A DNA stretch of 64,000 nt. It comes from Mariluticola halotolerans. GTDB taxonomy: Bacteria > Pseudomonadota > Alphaproteobacteria > Rhizobiales > Devosiaceae. The position numbers were made by a program, and so were the translations under genes. The DNA is taken from positions 3,020,001-3,084,000 of the forward strand of contig NZ_CP090960.1 in NCBI RefSeq assembly GCF_021611515.1, read 5' to 3'. This document shows positions 18,460-26,572 of the stretch, piece by piece. Within the stretch, counting starts at the first letter, position 1. Every line of letters starts with the position of its first letter. The notes beneath the pieces are model-generated. The model was not told where the DNA came from, did not search any database, and worked only from the letters and a program-made list of their open reading frames with translations.

Positions 18460-18768
18460 ATGGCCACAATAGGAAATTTTACGACCGGAAAGGAGGGTTA
18501 TACCGGCACCATCCGCACCCTGACCGTCAACGTCAAAACCCGGATCGTTGCCAATGACGCAAAGAAAACCGAAGGCGCGCCGGATTTTCGGGTCTACGCA
18601 GGTCACGCTGAACTTGGCGCCGCGTGGAAAGCGCAATCCAAAGGCGATGAACCTCGCGACTATCTCAGCGTGTTGCTTGATGATCCGAGTTTTCCGGAGC
18701 CGATCAGGGCTGCGCTATTTGAGGAAGATGGCGCGGCCTATCTGGTGTGGAATCGAAGAGAGGGGTGA
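18460..18768 (+). CDS. DUF736 domain protein
   Basis: The 102-residue product matches DUF736: start MATIGNF, TGTIRTLTVNVKTR, then APDFRVYAGHAELGAAWK and a C-terminal AALFEEDGAAYLVWNR. The family's function is unknown, but it is a reliable marker of this type of integrative conjugative element. ATG at 18460 follows GGAGG at 18449-18453 and starts one base after the stop of the DUF2274 gene. It is the last conjugation-linked gene before the cargo block. The 294 bp that follow contain no gene I can support. Confidence 0.88.
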   Translation: MATIGNFTTGKEGYTGTIRTLTVNVKTRIVANDAKKTEGAPDFRVYAGHAELGAAWKAQSKGDEPRDYLSVLLDDPSFPEPIRAALFEEDGAAYLVWNRREG

Positions 18769-19062
18769 GTGGGCATGGGACTTGAGATAATTGGGCTGGA
18801 TTTGGCCTCTCTTGGGCTGCCGAGATCGGCTCGGTGAGGCATTTTAAAGGCGGCCGTTGTCGATCAATCTCAATATTGGGCCGAAAGCGGGCATCCCTTG
18901 AGCTTGCGAAGTCGCCTAAGCTGCTTGCAGAAAGCAGCTGTTCGATAGAAATAACTGAGTTCACACTTTGTTCGACTTGGTTTAAAGTCTGCTTACGAGG
19001 GCAGAATACTCAATGCGTCTTCGCGCGGTCTGCGTGCCAAGGATTATTCTTATCGAGCCAAC

Positions 19063-20397
19063 ATGTTAAATGCTTATTCAATTAAATGGACCAACTCCTC
19101 GGTAAGGGCTTTTGCTAAGAACGCGGACCCGTTGACCGCGATAGAGGATGCAGCACGCTCGCTCGTTTTGAGAGCGCGCGAAAACGGTTGGGAAGGCCCA
19201 CCGTTTAACCCACTTCACATCGCCGAAATGCTGGGGGTGCAGGTCGAGGCCAACTCAAACGTCGCCGACGCTCGATTGGTGGCGACAAAAAGCGGTCCGA
19301 AGATTGAGTTCAATCCTCAACAGCCACGAGAGCGGGTGCGATTCTCAATTGCGCACGAGATAGCGCACCTCCTCTTTCCCGATTGGTCGGAGCAGGTCCG
19401 AAACCGGGGTGGCGACAAGGCAGCGGATGACTGGCAACTGGAAATGCTGTGCAATCTGGCGGCTTCGGAGTTTGTGCTTCCGATTGGCAGCCTGTCGGCT
19501 GCATCGGACATTCCCTCGATTGAGGACTTGATGCGTCAGCGCCGTGAGTACGACGTCTCGGCGGAAGCCTTTCTTATTCGCTTAGCCAAAATATCCAACC
19601 AGCCTATCGGGATTTTTGTTTCTTCTCCAACTGTGGCCGATAACGGTAGGCGACGTTACAAGATTGACTATTTCGTTAGCTCACCGACTGCTCCAAAGGT
19701 TCCTCTTTCGGGAATGGTAATTCCCGATGAGAGCATTGTGCATCGCTGCACTGCTATTGGGCACACTGATCGCTCGGTCGAATCTTGGGTATTGGGCGTC
19801 CCAACACAGATCGAGTGTGTCGGGCTTACGGCTTATCCTGGAAGCGTTTACCCGCGTGTAGCAGGGTTGGTTAGATTCGACCAAGCTCAAGAAAATCACC
19901 TTCCGATACGCCAGATCCACGGAAGTGTTTTGGAGCCTCGCAACGGCGGCAAGAAGATCATCTGTCAGTTGGTCAACGACAAGGCCATCAAATGGGGAGG
20001 TGGTGTCGCGCGCAAAATTGCGAAGCGTTTCCCGGACGCGGAAGTGGCATATACTGAGAAAGTCATACAGGTTCCGCAGCGCGATCGGTTGGGACACGTA
20101 ATATTTTCGGAAGCGGGCGAGGACATAACCATCGCAAGTCTCATCGGACAGGAAGGGTTCGGTCCATCGCTTTTCCCCCGAATTAGATATGCAGCATTGC
20201 AATCCTGTCTGGAACAAGTTGCTGATCATGCCGCATCCATTGGGGCAACCATTCATATGCCAAAGATAGGTACAGGGTCTGCAGGCGGCGATTGGTCAAC
20301 GATAGAAGAGATGCTTGATGATGTGATGGTGCGTGCCGGCTTGTTTGTGACCATCTACGATATCCCGCCTAAGCGGGTGCAGCTCGAGTTGCTCTAA
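19063..20397 (+). CDS. ImmA/IrrE metallopeptidase fused to a macrodomain
   Basis: This 444-residue protein combines two domains. Residues about 20-190 form an ImmA/IrrE-type zinc peptidase with RFSIAHEIAHLLFPDW carrying the HExxH site; relatives cleave repressors or antitoxins. Residues about 290-440 form a TARG1/ALC1-like macrodomain: KIICQLVNDKAIKWGGGVAR near the start and HMPKIGTGSAGGDWSTIEEM near the end are the loops that hold ADP-ribose. Such macrodomains remove ADP-ribose from protein or nucleic acid, as DarG does. ATG at 19063 has only a weak ribosome site. It ends exactly where the next gene begins and heads a four-gene coupled cassette. Function as sensor or antitoxin is inferred. 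Confidence 0.82.
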   Translation: MLNAYSIKWTNSSVRAFAKNADPLTAIEDAARSLVLRARENGWEGPPFNPLHIAEMLGVQVEANSNVADARLVATKSGPKIEFNPQQPRERVRFSIAHEIAHLLFPDWSEQVRNRGGDKAADDWQLEMLCNLAASEFVLPIGSLSAASDIPSIEDLMRQRREYDVSAEAFLIRLAKISNQPIGIFVSSPTVADNGRRRYKIDYFVSSPTAPKVPLSGMVIPDESIVHRCTAIGHTDRSVESWVLGVPTQIECVGLTAYPGSVYPRVAGLVRFDQAQENHLPIRQIHGSVLEPRNGGKKIICQLVNDKAIKWGGGVARKIAKRFPDAEVAYTEKVIQVPQRDRLGHVIFSEAGEDITIASLIGQEGFGPSLFPRIRYAALQSCLEQVADHAASIGATIHMPKIGTGSAGGDWSTIEEMLDDVMVRAGLFVTIYDIPPKRVQLELL

Positions 20398-22029
20398 TTG
20401 GCTTTCGGGAACGCAAAACTTCGTATTGTACTGCTTTCCGGTCCCATCTGTTCCGGCAAGTCAGCCTTGGTGCGGCTGCTCAAAGAAAAGCATGGCGCGA
20501 AGATTATCAAGACACGCGAACTAATTCTCAAAAAAGCCCCCAAGACCAGGCCCGAGCGCAAAGCTTTGCAACGGGCGGGGCAAAAACTCGATCGAGAAAA
20601 TGGTGGAGCCTGGGTCGGAGAGGCCCTACAGCGTGCAATCGACGCTTATGCGATCGGACAGACACCAAAGGGTCTCTACGTAGTCGACTCGGTTCGCATC
20701 CTGGGTCAGATCGAGGCGATCCGAAGAGCATACGGCACCGAAGTCCATCACATCCACCTGACCGCTACAGACGACGAGTTGCGCAAGCGTTACGAAGCAC
20801 GGAGCAGGGCGGATGACGAAGCGGTCACCTACGACGAGCTGAAGAAAAATCGGACTGAGCGCGACATTGATAAGCTCGCTGAGGTCGCAGATATCGTCGT
20901 CTCGACGGACCGTTGCAGTGAAGAAGCCGTGCTTGTTCGGGCCACCTCGCTTCTCAATCTTTATCCGCGGTCAAACGATGCCTTGGTCGATGTGCTGATT
21001 GGCGGTCAGTTCGGAAGCGAAGGCAAAGGGAACATCGTCGGCCACATCGCGCCGGAATACGATCTTCTAGTGCGAGTCGGCGGTCCGAATGCCGGTCATC
21101 AGGTTTATGCGGAACCTAAGCCAGAGAAATACTACCACCTCCCTTCCGGCACCCAGCGGGCTCCGAACGCGAAGCTGCTCCTTGGTCCAGGTGCTGTAAT
21201 CTACCCCAAGAAGCTTCTTGAAGAGATCGCCGAGCATAAAGTTGACGCCGAGAGGCTCACCATTGATCCACGCGCGATGATTATCACCGATGCGGACCGC
21301 GAAGAGGAGGCGGAGCGGTTCGGCAGCATCAGCTCCACAGCGCAGGGCGTTGGCATTGCGTCCGCCCGTAAAATGACCGGTCGGTCGGACTACAAGGAAG
21401 AGAAAACGGCGTTTTTAGCCCGTGACTGCGAGGTTCTACAACCTTACTTGGGAAGCGCGCGACAGGTCTTGGCAGACGCGATGGTGGCTGGCCAGCGGAT
21501 ATTGCTCGAGGGTACGCAGGGCACTGGACTGAGCCTACACCACGGCGATTATCCTCATGTCACGACTAGGGATACCACTGTTTCCGGCTGTCTTGCTGAT
21601 GCGGGCATCGCGCCATCGAACGTTCGTAAGGTCATCATGGTCTGTCGCACTTATCCGATCAGGGTAGGAGGGCCATCAGGTCCGATGGCTCATGAGGTCG
21701 ATATGGCCGAAATCCATCGGCGGAGCGACATTCCGTTGGAGGAACTGGAGCGCAGTGAGCGGACGACCACCACCGACAGGCCGCGACGGATCGCGGAGTT
21801 CGACTGGCTGCAGTTTCGCGACTCTGTACAGCTAAATGGTCCAACTGACATCGCCCTGACTTTCGTCGATTATTTCGACGTAAACAATCGAGGGGCCTTT
21901 CGCTTTGAGCAGCTTTCTGACGAAACAATCAGTTTCGTGGGGGAGATTGAGAGAATATCGGGTCGGCCAGTTTCCTTGCTTTCGACGGATTTCAACTGGC
22001 GAAACGTTATAGACAGGAGAGCATGGTGA
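20398..22029 (+). CDS. P-loop kinase fused to PurZ-like adenylosuccinate synthetase
   Basis: The 543-residue product starts with a nucleotide-kinase-like P-loop domain (LLSGPICSGKSALVRLLK, residues about 12-29; domain to about 190). An adenylosuccinate synthetase domain follows (about 195-543): IGGQFGSEGKGNIVGHIA, VRVGGPNAGHQVY, LLEGTQGTGLSLHHGDYPHV and TYPIRVGGPSGPM. In housekeeping PurA the first loop reads GDEGKG with a catalytic Asp; here it is Ser, as I recall for phage PurZ, which makes the 2-aminoadenine precursor from dGMP. The usual TKLD guanine-binding motif is replaced by LTFVDYFDVNNRG. This suggests a modified purine nucleotide product. The TTG start directly follows the previous stop, so translation is probably coupled. 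Confidence 0.78.
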   Translation: MAFGNAKLRIVLLSGPICSGKSALVRLLKEKHGAKIIKTRELILKKAPKTRPERKALQRAGQKLDRENGGAWVGEALQRAIDAYAIGQTPKGLYVVDSVRILGQIEAIRRAYGTEVHHIHLTATDDELRKRYEARSRADDEAVTYDELKKNRTERDIDKLAEVADIVVSTDRCSEEAVLVRATSLLNLYPRSNDALVDVLIGGQFGSEGKGNIVGHIAPEYDLLVRVGGPNAGHQVYAEPKPEKYYHLPSGTQRAPNAKLLLGPGAVIYPKKLLEEIAEHKVDAERLTIDPRAMIITDADREEEAERFGSISSTAQGVGIASARKMTGRSDYKEEKTAFLARDCEVLQPYLGSARQVLADAMVAGQRILLEGTQGTGLSLHHGDYPHVTTRDTTVSGCLADAGIAPSNVRKVIMVCRTYPIRVGGPSGPMAHEVDMAEIHRRSDIPLEELERSERTTTTDRPRRIAEFDWLQFRDSVQLNGPTDIALTFVDYFDVNNRGAFRFEQLSDETISFVGEIERISGRPVSLLSTDFNWRNVIDRRAW

Positions 22030-22694
22030 CCGAAGGAGAACTTGAAGAACTAGTCGCGGACTGCCCGACGCTTTACCATATGGCTGAGCGAGGCTCATGG
22101 CCATCAATCAAAAAATATGGCCTGCTGAGTACCAGCGCACTCTTGGACCAATATGCAATCGAACCGCCAAGGCGGACCGAGATTGAAAGTCGGCATAGAC
22201 CGGAAAGTGTCGAAGTTATAGGCGAAGGCCTGCCTCGTGCCGTTGTGCGCGACCAGATACCGATGAGCGATTCGGGGCTTCGTAGAGCTTTGCCTGCCCG
22301 CCTTTCCCCATCTGATTGGTACGAGTTGCTGAATGCTAAGGCCTTCTTTTGGCTATCTGAGAAACGTCTCCACAAGCTAACCAGTGCGAAAGCCTATCGC
22401 GACCAAGAGCACGATGTTCTTGAGATCGATACGAGATCTTTGATTGACGCGCATAGGGACTCAATCTGGCTCTGTCCAATCAATAGCGGATGCACGAAGC
22501 CGATGCCGCATCCGCGCGATGAGTCCATATTTTCCCGCATTTCGGACTATCCGTACGCGCATTGGAGAGAAAGACGTGGTCGTCAAGAGCGCGTGGTTGA
22601 ATTGGCTGTTGATCATTCGATCGACGACATCCGAGAACATGTGAGGCGCGTTGTGGTCAAGCGAGGCACCGAGGTTTTGAGTGTTCTCGAATGA
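22023..22694 (+). CDS. Possible ADP-ribosyltransferase-like protein (DUF7002-type)
   Basis: A 223-residue protein starting LYHMAERGSWPSIKKYGLLS, the kind of His-plus-helix opening seen in DarT-like and other ADP-ribosyltransferase folds. Later come WYELLNAKAFFWLSEKRL, a conserved INSGCTKPMPHPRDESIF stretch and RQERVVELAVDHSIDDI. I place it in a family that databases label DUF7002, with a transferase fold as inference; catalytic residues are not proven. It overlaps the kinase-synthetase gene by 7 bp, with AGGAGAG ahead of the ATG, and its stop overlaps the next ATG. Neighbouring a macrodomain, it could be the toxin of a DarTG-like pair. Confidence 0.68.
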   Translation: MVTEGELEELVADCPTLYHMAERGSWPSIKKYGLLSTSALLDQYAIEPPRRTEIESRHRPESVEVIGEGLPRAVVRDQIPMSDSGLRRALPARLSPSDWYELLNAKAFFWLSEKRLHKLTSAKAYRDQEHDVLEIDTRSLIDAHRDSIWLCPINSGCTKPMPHPRDESIFSRISDYPYAHWRERRGRQERVVELAVDHSIDDIREHVRRVVVKRGTEVLSVLE

Positions 22695-23815
22695 CCCAGC
22701 GAAATGACGCTGCCCGTAATCTTTGGGTACAGATATTTAAAAGGGCTGCTGCCGATCCAAATTCGGCTTTACATGTGCCAGATAACGCGGATGAGGCGGC
22801 ACAGCGTGAGCTGCTCACAAGTGCATTGGAAAAAGTAGGCTGGTCGGAAGTTGAAATCGCGTTCCTCCACAAGTCGGATGGCGTCCACAGCGATCTTGAG
22901 AACCCCAACAGCCCAGGTGTTGGTCCGGGCCTCGAGTATAGATTAAATGTACTCGCAGACCACGTTCGAAAGGTGATTTTAGAAACTGGTGAAACATCCC
23001 ACGAGAAGCTCGAAGTCGCGATCGATCCTAAGGTTGGAGTTGCAGCATCACTCATCAACGTGATCATGACCGATCAAGGGATAATCTCGGTGAGTTCCTT
23101 CTTGTTCAGATGGTGCGGTCTGGTTGCACGAGCATATACCCGCACACTGAATGCTGGTGTTGCGCATTGGACTTCCAAAAAATCTGACCCGGCGACCGAT
23201 CGAGGATTTCTTCTGAAGCATCCAAATCTCGTTCTCTATTGGTTTCGGATTTTTGTGTCTTTCTCCGGGACCGGTACGCACATCCTCGCACCCTACCGGC
23301 CGTCATCACCCGCGGAATTTCATCTATTTGAACAGGTTGCTTGGGCGATGGAGTATTTTACAATCGCACACGAGTTTGGCCATCATGTCCTCAATCATCG
23401 CAAAGTCGGTGATGACCCCAAGGCGCAGGAGTTCAAGGCTGACGCGTTTGCGGCGAAAGTCTGTGAACAACTTGAGTTCGAGCCGTTCCCACGTCTTTCG
23501 AACCCATACACAACGACGGGAGCTGGCGGGTCGCTGATGCTACTAGCCCTTGAGATTCTCCGCGCGTTTGAAGGTCCAGACAACGATGGCGACACGCATC
23601 CGTCTGCAAGCGACCGCGTCGCCAAGATATCAATGCGCAATCTTATGCGGCCAAAACAATTGGAGATGGATCGAGAATTCAACTCTGCCATTTCACGAAT
23701 AATGAGTGCTGTTGGTGCCATCATGCGCGACGCCCTAAGTGCAGGTGGCGATGAACTCGTCGCCACGATTAGGCAGGGACTTCTTGACGCGGAGATGGAG
23801 TTGAGGAACTCGTAG
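22691..23815 (+). CDS. HExxH metallopeptidase-like protein
   Basis: This 374-residue protein has a zinc-peptidase core at about residues 225-260: TIAHEFGHHVLNHRKVGDD with the HExxH site, then AQEFKADAFAAKVC, where the Glu would be the third zinc ligand. The C-terminal part is helical. No signal peptide or clear membrane span is present, so it is probably cytoplasmic. The family is not certain; the arrangement resembles M48-like or ImmA-like gluzincins. It overlaps the preceding gene as ATGA and ends the cassette. Two different zinc peptidases in one operon suggests proteolytic activation or sensing, which is inference. Confidence 0.7.
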   Translation: MTQRNDAARNLWVQIFKRAAADPNSALHVPDNADEAAQRELLTSALEKVGWSEVEIAFLHKSDGVHSDLENPNSPGVGPGLEYRLNVLADHVRKVILETGETSHEKLEVAIDPKVGVAASLINVIMTDQGIISVSSFLFRWCGLVARAYTRTLNAGVAHWTSKKSDPATDRGFLLKHPNLVLYWFRIFVSFSGTGTHILAPYRPSSPAEFHLFEQVAWAMEYFTIAHEFGHHVLNHRKVGDDPKAQEFKADAFAAKVCEQLEFEPFPRLSNPYTTTGAGGSLMLLALEILRAFEGPDNDGDTHPSASDRVAKISMRNLMRPKQLEMDREFNSAISRIMSAVGAIMRDALSAGGDELVATIRQGLLDAEMELRNS

Positions 23816-23830
23816 CTTCACCCATGAAGT

Positions 23831-23876
23831 GCCGCTCCCGGTGGGCTCTGCCCGATTTTTATCTCGTGGGAGCGGC
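23831..23876. terminator. Nested inverted repeat after the four-gene cassette
   Basis: GCCGCTCCC at 23831-23839 pairs perfectly with GGGAGCGGC at 23868-23876, and the loop contains a smaller hairpin GGGC-tct-GCCC followed by GATTTTTAT. It lies 15 bp after the metallopeptidase stop. The inner hairpin plus T-run is a plausible intrinsic terminator; the outer arms could serve as a recombination or protein-binding site near the element end. The rest of 23877-24111 shows no gene. Confidence 0.5.
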
Positions 23877-24111
23877 AAAGGACTGATTTTGTAGCGTTGC
23901 GGTGAGCGTGCTGTCGGCGAAAGTTCGCAAAGCGCCGAATGCAGCACAACACTTGGGCCCTCTTTTGCTATTCCAGCCAGTGCCCAGTATCCAAGGCGGC
24001 GTGCACATCAAACTAGTTTGTTCCAACAGCGGCCAATTCAAACTCTGGCTTTGACATGGATTTGACATTTCATATCTAATCCATTGATTTTATTGAACCT
24101 GTATCGGTATC

Positions 24112-24151
24112 ATAATCCGCGTGTCGGGAGTTCAAGTCTCTCCTCCGCTAC
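24112..24151 (+). repeat. Attachment-site repeat 1, tRNA-Met 3' remnant
   Basis: These 40 bases are identical to 31946-31985. They read as the anticodon-stem-to-3'-end portion of an elongator tRNA-Met: T-arm GGGAG-TTCAAGT-CTCTC followed by the acceptor half CTCCGCT and ACCA. The tRNA likeness extends leftwards to about 24105, including CAT at the anticodon position. The 5' half of a tRNA is absent, so this is a displaced 3' end left by site-specific integration. It marks the right end of the conjugative element and the left end of the second island. Assignment to tRNA-Met is from memory of the alphaproteobacterial sequence. Confidence 0.8.
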
Positions 24152-24381
24152 CACACACTTCGTGTGATTTTTCTTTTTCATTCAAATGGTTGATCGGTGG
24201 TTAGGTCTCGCGTCATGCGAACCTGTTTGCGCGTGGAGTGCCCGGGGTTGCATTCTGGGTGACAAGTGCGTGGGCTTGGATGCGAAGGGGTGGGGTAGTT
24301 GGTTAGCATTTAGAAGTAATTCGACAACCCCTATTAGATGGGATTTTGATATTCTATAAATTGTGTTTTGGTTCGAGCAGG
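24152..24381. other. Post-attachment spacer with tRNA-type terminator
   Basis: Directly after the tRNA remnant, CACAC and GTGTG arms (24153-24166) form a short hairpin followed by ATTTTTCTTTTTC, the kind of terminator that follows tRNA genes. The similarity to the region after the second copy continues to about 24192 with small insertions and deletions. From there to 24381 I see no gene or other signal. With 23816-24111 this makes about 560 bp without a supported gene. Confidence 0.5.
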
Positions 24382-25638
24382 CTACGGGATCTTGGAAAAG
24401 AATGAACGTTGCTGTGGCAGAATGATCTGATCAGAAATCTTGATCTCGGTGCTAGAACGTTTTGGACGTCCGTCTTTGTTGGAAATTTCAATTTCCCGTT
24501 CTTGGGCAAGCTTAGTCAGTGCTGAAAAAATGTGTTCGTTTCGTGCTGCAGTGCGGTTTCCAATTGCTGCCAGAAAGTCCTTCACATTGATCTGCTGATC
24601 AGAACTAGCAACTGAATGAAGTTCTCGTGGAAGCTCATTTTCTAGTTCGTTCTTTAGTTTGAGCAAGTCGTTTTCATTGAAATTGAATAGGCTGTTGCGA
24701 GATTCAAAATTCCGATAGTCGAAGCCTAGGTGGAATAAGCTGCCCTTGCCAATATGTGTAAACCTATTTTGTGTATCCCAATGAACGGACAGCATTTTGT
24801 CACGAGCAGCTTGGTGATGAGACATATGGGCCAACATCATCCATCGATTGTCGGTGTTCGACCATAGCATAAAGGGCGTAAAATATTGTGCACCGCTTCT
24901 ACTGTGGATTTTGTTGATAAGCACCTGCTGGGTCACCGCGCGACCTAACTCGTCATCGTCCTTTTTTTCGTTCCAAAAAGCGACGAATTCCTCGTTTACA
25001 CCAAACTGTTGATACAATTGCTCTGAAGAAGATTGCTCTCTTAGATAATTCAAGACTGCATCTATAGCGAAAGTCAGAAGTACTTCTGCGCGGTCGAGGT
25101 GCTTGAATATCGTTTGAATGGTGGTCATCGGGACGTCTTTATAGCCCTTTTGATCCAATACAAATATAGAACGTCCGACGCGTTGCTTTGATTTAATTGT
25201 TTGAATTATATCTGGTAGCGCTTTTTCAAAGCTGCTTGTTATAAAACTGATGTTGTTCTTGTTTTGATCCCAAAATTCTGACGACATGACCACCCGTTTC
25301 AAGCTTTCAACGTGGTCCCTGTTGATGTCGATAAATATGAACCTTGCATTCACTTTCAGTGGTTTAATGCGCTTTTCATTTAGACGCTCGGTGGCCTCTG
25401 AAACTGCTTGAAGCAAGAGTAGCGGGCTGCCCGGAACATGTTCCGTGCCATCAATATACAATCCGCCACCACAGAAACCATCTACCAATGTTATATTGAG
25501 ATCGTCAGTCGCTGGGTTAGGAACGACCGTATCAAAATAAACATCGAGATAATTCTTAATGACTTCAAGTTTGCGTTTAGTGTGGGTTTCTATCGATGGT
25601 GCCGACCCGGCACCATCCCACCTAAATGGATTTTTCAT
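24382..25638 (-). CDS. tcmP: Three-Cys-motif partner protein TcmP
   Basis: The 418-residue product has the TcmP layout: an N-terminal ETHTKRKLEVIKNYLDVYF segment, then DDLNITLVDGFCGGGLYIDG, GSPLLLLQAVSEA and VNARFIFIDINRDHVESLK. The DGFCGGG and FIFIDIN stretches resemble a Rossmann methyltransferase fold, although no activity is established. TcmP is defined by co-occurrence with a three-cysteine DUF5131 protein, and that gene lies directly upstream on the same strand at 25733-26509, so this is the expected pair. ATG at 25638 is preferred to the TTG at 25650. The gene is more AT-rich than the conjugation module, consistent with recent transfer. Confidence 0.85.
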   Translation of the reverse strand: MKNPFRWDGAGSAPSIETHTKRKLEVIKNYLDVYFDTVVPNPATDDLNITLVDGFCGGGLYIDGTEHVPGSPLLLLQAVSEATERLNEKRIKPLKVNARFIFIDINRDHVESLKRVVMSSEFWDQNKNNISFITSSFEKALPDIIQTIKSKQRVGRSIFVLDQKGYKDVPMTTIQTIFKHLDRAEVLLTFAIDAVLNYLREQSSSEQLYQQFGVNEEFVAFWNEKKDDDELGRAVTQQVLINKIHSRSGAQYFTPFMLWSNTDNRWMMLAHMSHHQAARDKMLSVHWDTQNRFTHIGKGSLFHLGFDYRNFESRNSLFNFNENDLLKLKNELENELPRELHSVASSDQQINVKDFLAAIGNRTAARNEHIFSALTKLAQEREIEISNKDGRPKRSSTEIKISDQIILPQQRSFFSKIP

Positions 25639-25732
25639 AATGTGAGCCAACGCATTGCGCTATGATTTGTCAACACACTACGTTATCTTTTCAGCGGAAT
25701 TGGTTGTGCCTTTCTGCTAAATGGCAGAAATG

Positions 25733-26509
25733 CTAAAGTGAAAGACTTGCGGGCATCTCGTTCCAAACTCGACCTTTGTATTCTCGACCGTTTGCCTTCT
25801 TTGAGCGCCTTTTATTGTCTTTGCCCCACGTGCCCCATTGCTTAAAGAAAAAGGCTACATCTTGCTGAAGGCACTGTTGAAAGATGTTGTCTATCCACTC
25901 TTCTTTAATCGGCCTAGCGCGATGGCCACTTTCCCCTCCAACAATAGCCCAATGGATTTTTGCCAAATCCACCCTTCCTACCGATCCTATTAACGGTTCG
26001 AACGAGATAAATCGGATTGCTGCAGGCACGGTGCGCAGGTCGTCAATTCGACTATTTACGTTTTCGTCTTCGACACTTGTGCCGAGCCATACATTCGCCA
26101 AGGGGGTTGGGAAGTTACGACCGATAATGTCTGCCATTCGATCAGGGCGCTTGGTCAATATTTGATAATTGTGATGCGGTGTTTCTTTCATTACTTGCCA
26201 GACATCTAAAATAAATGCCTCTGAAACGGCCTCATGGAATAGATCGCTCATTGAGTTTACAAATATTTTTCGAGGTTTTTTCCAGCTTTTGGGTGTATCC
26301 AGAGCGCTGCGATCTTCGCGGACAACGCCATTCCAAACTGTCCTTTTACCAGAACGTCTTGTGAGGCCTTTGTACTTATCAACTCCCATCGCTTCCAAAC
26401 GCTTTGCCATTTGCATCGCGTAGCAGTTGGTGCAACCAGCTGATTGTATTTTGCATCCTGCAACTGGGTTCCAAGTTGCGTCTGTCCACTCAATTTGAGT
26501 TTCGGCCAT
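25733..26509 (-). CDS. DUF5131 (phage Gp37/Gp68) three-cysteine protein
   Basis: The 258-residue protein begins IEWTDATWNPVAGC, the family signature, and carries the three-cysteine motif GCKIQSAGCTNCYA (C-x6-C-x2-C, residues about 18-29). Further conserved blocks are KIFVNSMSDLFHEAV, YQILTKRPDRM, NVWLGTSVED and WAIVGGESG. The family is thought to be related to radical-SAM or Fe-S proteins; biochemical function is not established. It is transcribed upstream of tcmP on the same strand with a 94-bp gap. The ATG at 26509 is the natural start. The pair occurs on phages and islands and is probably defence- or modification-linked, by inference. Confidence 0.87.
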   Translation of the reverse strand: MAETQIEWTDATWNPVAGCKIQSAGCTNCYAMQMAKRLEAMGVDKYKGLTRRSGKRTVWNGVVREDRSALDTPKSWKKPRKIFVNSMSDLFHEAVSEAFILDVWQVMKETPHHNYQILTKRPDRMADIIGRNFPTPLANVWLGTSVEDENVNSRIDDLRTVPAAIRFISFEPLIGSVGRVDLAKIHWAIVGGESGHRARPIKEEWIDNIFQQCLQQDVAFFFKQWGTWGKDNKRRSKKANGREYKGRVWNEMPASLSL

Positions 26510-26572
26510 GTTGATCTCTTTTCAAGAAAATGCCCAGTGAACCATCCTTGCCGCAAACTGGATAACATAGGA

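Noticed and set aside
20398-22029. Housekeeping adenylosuccinate synthetase purA
   Set aside because: The catalytic Asp loop and the guanine-binding motif differ, an extra kinase domain is present, and the gene is embedded in a mobile cassette.
24112-24151. A functional tRNA gene
   Set aside because: Only the anticodon-to-3' part is present; no acceptor 5' strand or D-arm precedes it.
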